Shown here: positions 8,068-15,814 of the stretch, in pieces
Numbering within the stretch: the first letter of the stretch is position 1
How the letters are laid out: each line of letters begins with the position of its first letter
Assembly (NCBI RefSeq): GCF_001695625.1
Contig: NZ_MBPN01000044.1
Location: 1-39,462 of the forward strand
DNA length: 39,462 nt
Origin: Pseudomonas defluvii
Lineage (GTDB): Bacteria; Pseudomonadota; Gammaproteobacteria; Pseudomonadales; Pseudomonadaceae
Reading direction: 5' to 3'
The notes under the pieces: model-generated
Told to the model about the DNA's origin: nothing
The model's input: the letters and a program-made list of their open reading frames with translations, nothing else
The model's database searches: none
Made by a program: the position numbers and the translations under genes

Positions 8068-9455
8068 CGGCGATCAAGGTGTTGCTGGTTGAGGATGATC
8101 GGGTGCTGCGCCAAGCGCTTGGCGATACCCTGATGCTCGGTGGTTTCGACTATCTGGCGGTAGGCTCGGCAGAGGAAGCGCTGGCGGTGGTTGCTGAACA
8201 GGCCTTCAGCCTGGTGGTCAGTGATGTGAACATGCCGGGCATGGATGGTCATCAGTTGCTGGAGCTGTTGCGGGCGCGCCATCCCCAGTTGCCCGTACTG
8301 TTGATGACCGCGCATGCTGCCGTTGAGCGCGCGGTGCAGGCCATGCGCCAAGGGGCTGTCGATTACCTGGTCAAGCCATTCGAGCCGCGCGCCTTGCTTG
8401 ATCTGGTGGGGCGCCATGCCGTGGGTGCGTTCGACAAGGCAGAGGGCGATGGCCCTGTGGCGCGTGAACCCGCCAGTGCGCAACTGCTGGAGTTGGCGGC
8501 CAAGGTCGCGCGCAGTGATTCTACGGTGCTGATTTCTGGTGAATCCGGTACCGGTAAAGAGGTGCTGGCGCGCTACATTCATCAGCAGTCGCCCCGGGCC
8601 AGTCAGCCGTTTGTGGCGATCAACTGTGCGGCGATTCCCGACAACATGCTTGAGGCGACCTTGTTCGGGCATGAGAAGGGATCATTTACCGGGGCCATTG
8701 CCGCTCAGGCGGGGAAGTTCGAGCAGGCGGATGGCGGTACTTTGCTGCTCGATGAGATTTCCGAAATGCCGCTTGGCCTGCAGGCCAAGCTTTTGCGTGT
8801 GCTGCAGGAGCGCGAGGTGGAGCGTGTTGGCGGGCGTAAGCCGATTGCGCTGGATATTCGCGTAGTTGCAACCACCAACCGTGATTTGGCCGGTGAAGTG
8901 GCGGCTGGGCGGTTCCGCGAAGACCTCTACTATCGCTTGTCGGTGTTTCCCTTGGCCTGGCGCCCCTTGCGTGAGCGCAGCGCCGATATTCTGCCGCTGG
9001 CCGAGCGCTTGCTGGCGCGCCACGTCAATAAAATGAAACACGCTCCGGTGGTGCTGTCGCCCCGGGCGCAAGCGTGCCTGCAAGCGTATCCATGGCCTGG
9101 CAACGTTCGGGAACTGGACAATGCCATCCAGCGTGCGCTGATTCTGCAGCGGGGTGGCGTGATTGAGGCTGAGGATTTTTGCCTTGCCGGTGCTTTGCCC
9201 GCACTGACGCCAAGTGCAGTCGAGCCGCAGTCGTGCGCGCCTTCGCTGAGCACGCCCGAGGCCACTGGGTTGGGTGATGACTTGCGTCGGCATGAGTTCC
9301 AGATGATCATCGACACCCTTCGCGCCGAGCGCGGTCGCCGCAAAGAGGCCGCCGAGCGATTGGGCATCAGCCCGCGAACCCTGCGTTACAAGCTTGCGCA
9401 AATGCGTGATGCGGGGATGGATGTCGAGGCCAGCCTGTACGCCTCGGGCGGGTAA
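8064..9455 (+). CDS. fleR: Flagellar response regulator, sigma-54 activator
   Basis: A 463-residue NtrC-type regulator. The true receiver domain (1-120) has DD at 11-12, phospho-acceptor D54 in VSDVNMPG and K104. The AAA+ domain has Walker A GESGTGKE (159-166) and Walker B. The sigma-54 contact loop reads GSFTGA (206-211), with Ser where GAFTGA has Ala. A Fis-type helix-turn-helix ends the protein ([18 protein letters not shown]). It starts with GTG and overlaps fleS by four bases. With FleS it is known to activate mid-class flagellar genes such as hook and basal-body operons, which lie outside this window. No terminator was seen after it. Confidence 0.97.
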   Translation: MTAIKVLLVEDDRVLRQALGDTLMLGGFDYLAVGSAEEALAVVAEQAFSLVVSDVNMPGMDGHQLLELLRARHPQLPVLLMTAHAAVERAVQAMRQGAVDYLVKPFEPRALLDLVGRHAVGAFDKAEGDGPVAREPASAQLLELAAKVARSDSTVLISGESGTGKEVLARYIHQQSPRASQPFVAINCAAIPDNMLEATLFGHEKGSFTGAIAAQAGKFEQADGGTLLLDEISEMPLGLQAKLLRVLQEREVERVGGRKPIALDIRVVATTNRDLAGEVAAGRFREDLYYRLSVFPLAWRPLRERSADILPLAERLLARHVNKMKHAPVVLSPRAQACLQAYPWPGNVRELDNAIQRALILQRGGVIEAEDFCLAGALPALTPSAVEPQSCAPSLSTPEATGLGDDLRRHEFQMIIDTLRAERGRRKEAAERLGISPRTLRYKLAQMRDAGMDVEASLYASGG

Positions 9456-9498
9456 AGTCGCGGTTATTTAGAGTTTTTATTCGGCTCGCATACGTAGC

Positions 9499-9514
9499 TG
9501 GCACTCTTGTTGCT
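9499..9514 (+). promoter_or_regulatory. Sigma-54 promoter of the fliE operon
   Basis: TGGCAC (9499-9504), five bases, then TTGCT (9510-9514): a full match to TGGCAC-N5-TTGCW. The start is expected near 9525, giving a 50-base leader. A GTCAAAA element at 9541 lies in that leader. Confidence 0.93.
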
Positions 9515-9540
9515 AAGTCCAGCGTATCCGCTGCGTGAGT

Positions 9541-9554
9541 GTCAAAAAAATGCG
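9541..9554 (+). promoter_or_regulatory. Possible FleQ site in the fliE leader
   Basis: GTCAAAAAAATGCG starts 28 bases after the -12 C of the fliE sigma-54 promoter. It matches one half of the FleQ box (GTCAA...). FleQ is known in P. aeruginosa to bind atypically downstream of some sigma-54 promoters, including fliE and flhA. The flhA leader here has GTCAAAA-N3-TGC at the same distance. Confidence 0.45.
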
Positions 9555-9575
9555 GGCCGTCGGAGAGAGAAGTCC

Positions 9576-9905
9576 ATGAGCCAAGGTGTTGAATTTAATC
9601 GATTGATGTTGGACATGCGCGCCATGCAAATGGACGCGATGTCCATGCCCAAGGCTGCTGCGCCAGCGTCTGAGCTTGGCTCCAGCAATTTTGCCGACAT
9701 GCTCGGCCAGGCGATCAACAAGGTCAGCGACACCCAGAACGCGTCTACGCAACTGGCCAACGCGTTTGAAGTCGGCAAGAGCGGCGTCGACCTCACCGAC
9801 GTCATGATCGCTTCGCAGAAAGCCAGTGTTTCCTTTCAAGCCTTGACCCAGGTGCGCAACAAGCTGGTGCAGGCCTATCAAGACATCATGCAAATGCCGG
9901 TTTAA
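9576..9905 (+). CDS. fliE: MS ring-rod junction protein
   Basis: A 109-residue FliE. The C-terminal two helices carry the family core: [16 protein letters not shown], then [34 protein letters not shown] with the usual conserved end. It joins the FliF ring to the rod and is exported early. ATG 9576 is used, with the GGAGAGAGA ribosome site before it, because it gives the normal family length. An upstream in-frame start would overlap the promoter. First gene of the fliEFGHIJ run. Confidence 0.97.
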   Translation: MSQGVEFNRLMLDMRAMQMDAMSMPKAAAPASELGSSNFADMLGQAINKVSDTQNASTQLANAFEVGKSGVDLTDVMIASQKASVSFQALTQVRNKLVQAYQDIMQMPV

Positions 9906-9920
9906 GGGCGAGATTGAGTC

Positions 9921-11699
9921 ATGGCCGAAGCAGTCGTCGATAACGTGCCAGCCAACAGCAGGCCACCAGCACCCAAGCCGCCCCTGTTCGGCTTGTCGTT
10001 TCTGGAAAATATTTCGCAGATGCCGGTATTGCGTCAGGTCGGCTTGCTGGTCGGCCTTGCCGCGAGCGTTGCGATTGGCTTTGCCGTGGTGCTCTGGTCG
10101 CAGCAGCCCGACTACCGTCCGCTGTATGGCAGCCTCACCGGCATGGACACCAAGCAGGTCATGGAAACACTGGCCGCTGCTGACATTCCGTACAACGTCG
10201 AGCCCAATTCGGGCGCATTGCTGGTCAAGGCCGAAGACATTTCCCGTGCCCGGATGAAACTGGCTGCTGCGGGCGTAGCGCCGAGCGATGGCAATGTCGG
10301 TTTCGAAATTCTCGACAAGGAACAGGGGCTGGGGACTAGCCAGTTCATGGAAGCGACCCGCTACCGTCGCGGCCTGGAAGGTGAGTTGGCGCGGACCATT
10401 TCCAGCCTGAGCAACGTCAAGGGTGCGCGGGTCCATCTGGCCATCCCGAAAAGCTCGGTGTTCGTGCGCGATGAGCGCAAGCCCAGTGCCTCGATTCTGG
10501 TTGATTTGTACCCAGGGCGTGGCCTGGAGCCTGGCCAGGTGATGGCCATTATCAACCTGGTAGCAACCAGCGTACCGGAGCTGGAAAAGTCTCAGGTCAC
10601 CGTGGTTGACCAGAAGGGCAACCTGCTCTCCGATCAGGTGCAGAACTCTGAACTGACCATGGCCGGCAAGCAGTTCGATTACAGCCGCCGCATGGAAAGC
10701 ATGCTGACCCAGCGCGTACACAACATCCTGAACCCGGTGCTGGGCAATGACCGCTACAAGGCTGAAGTGTCCACCGACGTCGACTTCAGTGCTGTCGAGT
10801 CGACCTCCGAGCAGTTCAATCCAGACCAGCCCGCCCTGCGCAGCGAGCAGTCGGTCAACGAACAGCGCTCCAGCAGCATGGGCCCGCAAGGTGTGCCTGG
10901 GGCGCTGAGCAACCAGCCGCCCGGCCCGGCTTCTGCGCCACAGCAGACCGGCCAGGCACAGGCAGCCGCTGGCATGATTCAGCCAGGGCAGCCGCTGCTT
11001 GATGCCAACGGCCAGCAGGTCATGGACCCTGCAACCGGTCAGCCGATGCTCGCGCCTTACCCGGCAGACAAGCGTCAGCAGTCGACCAAGAACTTTGAGC
11101 TGGACCGCTCCATCAGCCATACCCGTCAGCAGCAGGGGCGTCTGACGCGCCTATCGGTAGCCGTGGTGGTCGATGATCAGGTCAAGCTCGATCCTGCGAC
11201 CGGCGAAGCCACGCGTACGCCTTGGGGCGCCGAAGATTTGGCGCGCTTCACCCGACTGGTCCAGGATGCGGTGGGCTTTGATGCCAGCCGTGGTGACAGC
11301 GTCAGCGTGATCAACGTGCCGTTCGCTGCCGACCGTGGTGAAGAGGTCGCCGATATTCCGTTTTACTCACAGCCCTGGTTCTGGGACATCGTCAAGCAGG
11401 TGCTCGGCGTGCTCTTTATCCTGGTGCTGGTATTTGGTGTGTTGCGCCCTGTGCTCAACAACATCACCGGTAATGGCAAGCAAGCCGCTGGCGATAGCGA
11501 CATGGAACTGGGCGGTATGATCGGTCTGGATGGCGAACTGGCCAATGACCGGGTAACCCTTGGCGGTCCGCAAAGCATTCTCTTGCCGAGCCCGAGCGAG
11601 GGCTATGATGCTCAGCTCAATGCAATCAAGAGCCTGGTGGCCGAAGACCCGGGTCGTGTGGCCCAGGTCGTGAAAGAGTGGATCAACGCCGATGAGTGA
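9921..11699 (+). CDS. fliF: MS-ring protein
   Basis: A 592-residue FliF, the normal size. The first membrane helix is at about 41-59 (GLLVGLAASVAIGFAVVLW). A large periplasmic part contains ring-building domains, including YRRGLEGELARTISSLSNVK and ARVHLAIP. A Gln/Pro/Ala-rich loop at about 310-385 is variable in the family. The second membrane helix is near 490-512. The cytoplasmic C-terminal tail (AIKSLVAEDPGRVAQVVKEW) binds FliG. The inner-membrane ring is the base for switch and export apparatus. The stop overlaps fliG by eight bases, so the two partner proteins are coupled in translation. Confidence 0.98.
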   Translation: MAEAVVDNVPANSRPPAPKPPLFGLSFLENISQMPVLRQVGLLVGLAASVAIGFAVVLWSQQPDYRPLYGSLTGMDTKQVMETLAAADIPYNVEPNSGALLVKAEDISRARMKLAAAGVAPSDGNVGFEILDKEQGLGTSQFMEATRYRRGLEGELARTISSLSNVKGARVHLAIPKSSVFVRDERKPSASILVDLYPGRGLEPGQVMAIINLVATSVPELEKSQVTVVDQKGNLLSDQVQNSELTMAGKQFDYSRRMESMLTQRVHNILNPVLGNDRYKAEVSTDVDFSAVESTSEQFNPDQPALRSEQSVNEQRSSSMGPQGVPGALSNQPPGPASAPQQTGQAQAAAGMIQPGQPLLDANGQQVMDPATGQPMLAPYPADKRQQSTKNFELDRSISHTRQQQGRLTRLSVAVVVDDQVKLDPATGEATRTPWGAEDLARFTRLVQDAVGFDASRGDSVSVINVPFAADRGEEVADIPFYSQPWFWDIVKQVLGVLFILVLVFGVLRPVLNNITGNGKQAAGDSDMELGGMIGLDGELANDRVTLGGPQSILLPSPSEGYDAQLNAIKSLVAEDPGRVAQVVKEWINADE

Positions 11700-12711
11700 T
11701 AACAGAGCGGTTACCGCCAAACTGACCCGTGTCGACAAGGCCGCTATTCTGCTGTTGTCATTGGGTGAGACTGACGCAGCGCAAGTGTTGCGGCACATGG
11801 GCCCCAAAGAGGTCCAGCGGGTCGGTGTGGCCATGGCGCAAATGGGCAACGTGCACCGCGAGCAAGTCGAGCAGGTGATGAGCGAGTTCGTCGAGATCGT
11901 CGGCGACCAGACCAGCCTCGGCGTCGGCTCCGACGGCTACATCCGCAAGATGCTCACCCAGGCGTTGGGCGAAGACAAGGCCAACGGCCTGATCGACCGC
12001 ATTCTGCTGGGCGGCAACACCAGTGGCCTGGACAGCCTGAAGTGGATGGAGCCGCGTGCGGTAGCCGATGTGATCCGTTACGAGCACCCGCAGATTCAAG
12101 CCATTGTCGTGGCCTACCTTGACCCGGATCAGGCTGGCGAGGTGCTGAGCAACTTCGACCACAAGGTGCGCCTGGACATCATCTTGCGCGTATCGTCACT
12201 GAATACGGTTCAGCCGGCGGCACTCAAGGAACTGAACCAGATCCTCGAGAAGCAGTTCTCGGGCAACTCCAATGCTGCCCGGACAACGCTGGGTGGTATC
12301 AAGCGTGCTGCGGACATCATGAACTTCCTCGACAGCTCAGTCGAAGGCCAGCTCATGGACGCGATCCGCGATGTGGATGGCGACCTGTCCGAGCAGATCG
12401 AAGACCTCATGTTCGTCTTCAACAACCTTGCCGACGTCGACGACCGTGGTATCCAGGCGCTGTTGCGCGAAGTGTCCTCCGACGTGCTGGTGGTTTCGCT
12501 CAAAGGTGCTGATGAGCGGGTCAAGGACAAGGTCTTCAAGAACATGTCCAAACGTGCCTCGGAGCTGCTGCGTGACGACCTTGAGGCCAAGGGACCGGTT
12601 CGCGTCAGCGATGTCGAAGCGGCACAGAAGGAAATCCTCACCATTGCCCGACGCATGGCCGAAGCCGGAGAGATCGTGCTTGGCGGCAAAGGCGCCGAGG
12701 AAATGATCTAA
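11692..12711 (+). CDS. fliG: Motor switch protein FliG
   Basis: A 339-residue FliG with the N-terminal FliF-binding domain (about 1-105), the middle FliM-binding domain with the EHPQ motif (YEHPQIQAIVVAYL), and the C-terminal torque domain. The C-terminal domain carries the charged helix around VSSDVLVVSLKGADERVKDK, whose charges meet the stator loops (here MotC). It starts at ATG 11692 inside the end of fliF. It is followed by an unusually long 135-base gap with a strong hairpin before fliH, where the rest of the operon is tightly packed. Confidence 0.98.
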   Translation: MSDNRAVTAKLTRVDKAAILLLSLGETDAAQVLRHMGPKEVQRVGVAMAQMGNVHREQVEQVMSEFVEIVGDQTSLGVGSDGYIRKMLTQALGEDKANGLIDRILLGGNTSGLDSLKWMEPRAVADVIRYEHPQIQAIVVAYLDPDQAGEVLSNFDHKVRLDIILRVSSLNTVQPAALKELNQILEKQFSGNSNAARTTLGGIKRAADIMNFLDSSVEGQLMDAIRDVDGDLSEQIEDLMFVFNNLADVDDRGIQALLREVSSDVLVVSLKGADERVKDKVFKNMSKRASELLRDDLEAKGPVRVSDVEAAQKEILTIARRMAEAGEIVLGGKGAEEMI

Positions 12712-12724
12712 CGACCCGCACGCC

Positions 12725-12751
12725 GGTGTCGGCCTTTTTCGGGCCGGCGCC
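12725..12751 (+). other. Intercistronic hairpin between fliG and fliH
   Basis: The arms GGTGTCGGCC (12725-12734) and GGCCGGCGCC (12742-12751) make a ten-base stem with two G-U pairs. The T run is in the loop, not after the stem, so it is not a standard terminator. It could limit read-through or protect the upstream fliEFG RNA end. Confidence 0.55.
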
Positions 12752-12793
12752 AGCGGTGGGATCAATGCGATGCCGGTAGGTGCGCGGTGTCTG

Positions 12794-12816
12794 CATCGCT
12801 GGCACGCCAGTGCCGA
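12794..12816 (+). repeat. Degenerate REP-like element
   Basis: CATCGCTGGCACGCCAG followed by TGCCGATAC resembles one half of the common Pseudomonas REP in reverse orientation (CATCGCTGGCAAGCCAGC...). A CTGGC/GCCAG stem is kept. It lies about 30 bases before fliH. Confidence 0.4.
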
Positions 12817-12846
12817 TACGGTGCTTTATTTTGAGCGCGTGGAATC

Positions 12847-13608
12847 ATGTCGACCAACGAGCATTTAACTGAACTGATTCGCGCTGGCGACCTGGAAGCA
12901 TTCGATCGCTGGGCTTTACCTTCGTTCGACCCGGAGCCAGAACCCGAGCCCGAGCCGGAACCCGAGATCGTCGAAGACGAGATCGAGGAAGTGCCGCTGG
13001 AGGAGGTCCAGCCGCTGACCCTGGAGGAGTTGGAGAGTATCCGTCAGGAGGCTTACAACGAGGGGTTCGCTACCGGTGAGCGTGAAGGTTTTCACAGTAC
13101 CCAGCTCAAGGTTCGGCAAGAAGCCGAAGTGGCCCTGGCCGCGAAGCTGGCCAGCCTTGAACAACTGATGAGCAACTTGCTTGAGCCGATTGCCGAGCAG
13201 GACGTCCAGATCGAAAAGTCCCTGGTGCACCTGGTTGCGCACATCACTCGGCAGGTCGTTGGTCGCGAGCTGCGCACCGACTCCAGTCAAATTACCCATG
13301 TATTGCGCGAAGCCCTGAAGCTGCTGCCGATGGGCGCGGAGAACATTCGTATTCACGTCAATCCGCAGGATTTCGAATTGGCCAAGGCGCTGCGCGAGCG
13401 CCACGAAGAAAATTGGCGCCTGCTTGAAGATGAAGCGCTGCTGCCGGGTGGTTGCCGCATCGAGACCGCCCAGAGCCGCATTGACGCGACCATGGAAACC
13501 CGTATCGAGAAGGCCTTGGCGCAACTGTTCGATCAGTTGCACGATCAGAGTCTGCACCCGGCAGCGCCAGACCTGACCATCGAGTTGGACACCCCCGATG
13601 CGCCTTGA
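12847..13608 (+). CDS. fliH: Flagellar export regulator of the FliI ATPase
   Basis: A 253-residue FliH. An acidic N-terminal part holds a run of alternating Pro-Glu (about 28-39) followed by more acidic residues. A central helical stretch (about 60-120, EEAYNEGF/GEREGF type helix) is followed by the conserved C-terminal domain ([12 protein letters not shown]..., [16 protein letters not shown]) that binds FliI. The protein forms the stalk of the export ATPase, like the peripheral stalk of F-type ATPases. The coding end overlaps fliI by 11 bases. Confidence 0.95.
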   Translation: MSTNEHLTELIRAGDLEAFDRWALPSFDPEPEPEPEPEPEIVEDEIEEVPLEEVQPLTLEELESIRQEAYNEGFATGEREGFHSTQLKVRQEAEVALAAKLASLEQLMSNLLEPIAEQDVQIEKSLVHLVAHITRQVVGRELRTDSSQITHVLREALKLLPMGAENIRIHVNPQDFELAKALRERHEENWRLLEDEALLPGGCRIETAQSRIDATMETRIEKALAQLFDQLHDQSLHPAAPDLTIELDTPDAP

Positions 13609-14956
13609 CCGTACCAGCTTCGGCAAGCGCCTTGGCACCTATGCCGAGGCAATTGCCTTGCCGTCACAGCCGGTCGTCGAAGGGCGCTTGTTGCGCATGG
13701 TTGGCCTTACGCTGGAGGCCGAGGGCCTGCGTGCTGCCGTCGGCAGCCGGTGTGTGGTCATCAATGACGACAGCTATCACCCGGTGCAGGTTGAGGCTGA
13801 GGTCATGGGTTTTTCCGGCGGCAAGGTGTTTCTGATGCCGGTCGGCAGCGTGGCGGGTATTGCGCCAGGCGCGCGGGTGGTGCCGCTGGCTGAAAGCAGT
13901 CGCCTGCCGATGGGCATGAGCATGCTCGGGCGGGTGCTTGATGGGGCCGGTCGTGCGCTGGACGGTAAGGGCGGCATGCGGGCTGAGGATTGGGTGCCGA
14001 TGGACGGCCCTACTATCAACCCGCTCAACCGCGACCCGATCAGCCAGCCTCTGGATGTCGGCATTCGCAGTATCAATGGCCTGCTCACGGTGGGCCGTGG
14101 CCAGCGTCTCGGGCTATTCGCCGGTACCGGCGTGGGCAAGAGTGTGCTGCTGGGCATGATGACCCGCTTTACCGAAGCCGACATCATCGTTGTGGGGCTG
14201 ATTGGTGAGCGGGGACGTGAGGTCAAGGAATTCATCGAGCACATCCTGGGTACTGAGGGGCTGAAGCGCTCTGTCGTCGTGGCCTCGCCTGCCGATGATG
14301 CACCGCTGATGCGCTTGCGGGCTGCCATGTACTGTACGCGTATCGCCGAGTATTTCCGCGACAAGGGCAAGAATGTCCTGTTGCTGATGGATTCGTTGAC
14401 GCGTTTTGCCCAGGCGCAGCGGGAAATTGCCCTAGCCATTGGCGAGCCTCCAGCGACCAAGGGTTATCCGCCCTCGGTGTTTGCAAAACTGCCCAAGTTG
14501 GTGGAGCGCGCCGGTAATGGCGAGGCTGGCGGTGGCTCGATTACTGCGTTCTATACCGTGTTGTCCGAAGGTGACGATCAGCAAGACCCGATTGCGGATT
14601 CGGCGCGGGGTGTACTCGATGGCCACATCGTGCTGTCCCGGCGGCTGGCTGAAGAAGGGCATTACCCGGCCATTGATATCGAGGCCTCCATCAGTCGCGT
14701 GATGCCGCAGGTGGTCAGTCCTGAGCAGATGGGGCAGGCCCAGCAGTTCAAGCAGCTATGGTCACGCCTTTCGCAAAGCCGCGACTTGATCAGTGTCGGC
14801 GCCTACGTTGCCGGGGGCGACCGTGAGACCGACCTGGCGATTTCGCTGCAACCGAAGTTGGTGCAGTTCCTGCGCCAGGGGTTGAACGACAACGTCAGCC
14901 TCGTTGCGAGCGGCGAGCAGTTGGCCAGTGTGTTCGCGCCTGTCGCGCCGGGCTGA
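13598..14956 (+). CDS. fliI: Flagellum-specific export ATPase
   Basis: A 452-residue ATPase of the F1-beta/T3SS type. The N-terminal beta barrel (about 20-95) is followed by the ATPase domain with Walker A AGTGVGKS (175-182), the catalytic GERGREV segment, the Walker B stretch [12 protein letters not shown], and the arginine-bearing end. It forms a hexamer under the export gate, unfolds or releases substrates from chaperones, and works with FliH and FliJ. It begins inside the fliH end, a coupling common in this operon. The length is normal. Confidence 0.98.
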   Translation: MRLDRTSFGKRLGTYAEAIALPSQPVVEGRLLRMVGLTLEAEGLRAAVGSRCVVINDDSYHPVQVEAEVMGFSGGKVFLMPVGSVAGIAPGARVVPLAESSRLPMGMSMLGRVLDGAGRALDGKGGMRAEDWVPMDGPTINPLNRDPISQPLDVGIRSINGLLTVGRGQRLGLFAGTGVGKSVLLGMMTRFTEADIIVVGLIGERGREVKEFIEHILGTEGLKRSVVVASPADDAPLMRLRAAMYCTRIAEYFRDKGKNVLLLMDSLTRFAQAQREIALAIGEPPATKGYPPSVFAKLPKLVERAGNGEAGGGSITAFYTVLSEGDDQQDPIADSARGVLDGHIVLSRRLAEEGHYPAIDIEASISRVMPQVVSPEQMGQAQQFKQLWSRLSQSRDLISVGAYVAGGDRETDLAISLQPKLVQFLRQGLNDNVSLVASGEQLASVFAPVAPG

Positions 14957-14962
14957 TAGATC

Positions 14963-15415
14963 ATGGCCCAGCCCAGTCGAGCGGCGCGTCTTGCGCCCGT
15001 GGTGGAAATGGCCGAGAACAATGAGCGGCAAGCGGCTCAGCGACTCGGTCAGTTTCAGCAGCAGGTGAACATGGCGCAGGCCAAGCTTGCCGAGCTCGAT
15101 CGTTTTCGCGAAGAGTATCAGCAGCAGTGGCTGCAGCGCGGCGGGCAAGGGGTCACGGGTAACTGGTTGATGGGTTACCAGCGTTTTCTTAGCCAGCTGG
15201 ATGCGGCCATGGCCCAGCAGCATCAGAGCCTCACCTGGCACAAAAGCAACCTGAACAATGCCCGCGCCACCTGGCAGCAGGCCTATGCGCGGGTCGAAGG
15301 GTTGCGCAAGTTGGTGCAGCGCTACATTGACGAAGCGCGGATGGTTGAGGACAAACGCGAGCAGAAATTGCTCGACGAATTGTCCCAGCGCCTGCCTCGA
15401 CATGATCGTTACTGA
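14963..15415 (+). CDS. fliJ: Flagellar export chaperone FliJ
   Basis: A 150-residue protein made almost wholly of two long helices that form a coiled coil. It begins MAQPSRAARLAPVVEMAENNERQ, with Gln-rich heptads through residue 145. This matches FliJ, the gamma-like central stalk of the FliI hexamer and an escort for export chaperones. It starts six bases after the fliI stop. The sequence family is poorly conserved, but position and length make the call secure. It is the last fli gene before the Hsb module. Confidence 0.93.
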   Translation: MAQPSRAARLAPVVEMAENNERQAAQRLGQFQQQVNMAQAKLAELDRFREEYQQQWLQRGGQGVTGNWLMGYQRFLSQLDAAMAQQHQSLTWHKSNLNNARATWQQAYARVEGLRKLVQRYIDEARMVEDKREQKLLDELSQRLPRHDRY

Positions 15416-15503
15416 TCTTTGACCGTGGTTCGGGTTGCCGTTGTAGGGGGCGGCTGCTACACCTTCTTGTGTCTGCAATTGCCATCATCGAAGGAATCGC
15501 AAA

Positions 15504-15806
15504 ATGGCTGTGGAATCCGAGCTCTCCCGGGACGGGAAATTGACCATTCGCGTGAAGGGTCGGTTTGACTTCGGCAGGCATAGGGAATTTCGAGAGGCAT
15601 ACGAGCACCTGAACTCCGCTCCGCGCACTGTTGTGGTCGACCTCAAGGAGGCGACCTACCTCGACAGTTCTGCGCTGGGGATGCTGTTGCTGTTGCGCGA
15701 CCATGTGGGTGGGGACGAATCCCGGGTCAGCATGGTCAATACCAGTTCGGATGTGCGCAAGATCCTGGCGATTTCCAACTTTGACAAGCTGTTCGACATC
15801 AGTTGA
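15504..15806 (+). CDS. hsbA: STAS-domain anti-anti-sigma factor, HsbA-like
   Basis: A 100-residue single STAS domain. The phosphorylation-site loop LDSSALGM has S55 and S56. S56 is the position equivalent to the serine phosphorylated in P. aeruginosa HsbA. In that species HsbA binds the anti-sigma factor FlgM, or alternatively a diguanylate cyclase, according to its phosphorylation state set by HsbR. It therefore links swarming and biofilm choice to FliA activity. The ribosome site AAGGAA lies before ATG 15504. The next gene encodes the matching kinase/phosphatase. The symbol is by homology and context. Confidence 0.82.
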   Translation: MAVESELSRDGKLTIRVKGRFDFGRHREFREAYEHLNSAPRTVVVDLKEATYLDSSALGMLLLLRDHVGGDESRVSMVNTSSDVRKILAISNFDKLFDIS

Positions 15807-15814
15807 GCGTTAGT

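Noticed and set aside
9513..11120. 535-residue open frame on the minus strand opposite fliF
   Set aside because: A product of high-GC codon bias opposite a clear gene. No recognisable family, ribosome site or promoter. The same reasoning removes other long minus-strand frames, for example opposite fleQ, flhA and hsbR.
12770..12871. 33-codon frame between fliG and fliH
   Set aside because: It overlaps the REP-like element and runs out of frame into fliH. There is no good ribosome site.
15416..15503. Sigma-70 promoter before hsbA
   Set aside because: TTTGAC-N17-TTGTAG can be drawn, but the -10 match is poor. Read-through from fliJ is equally likely.
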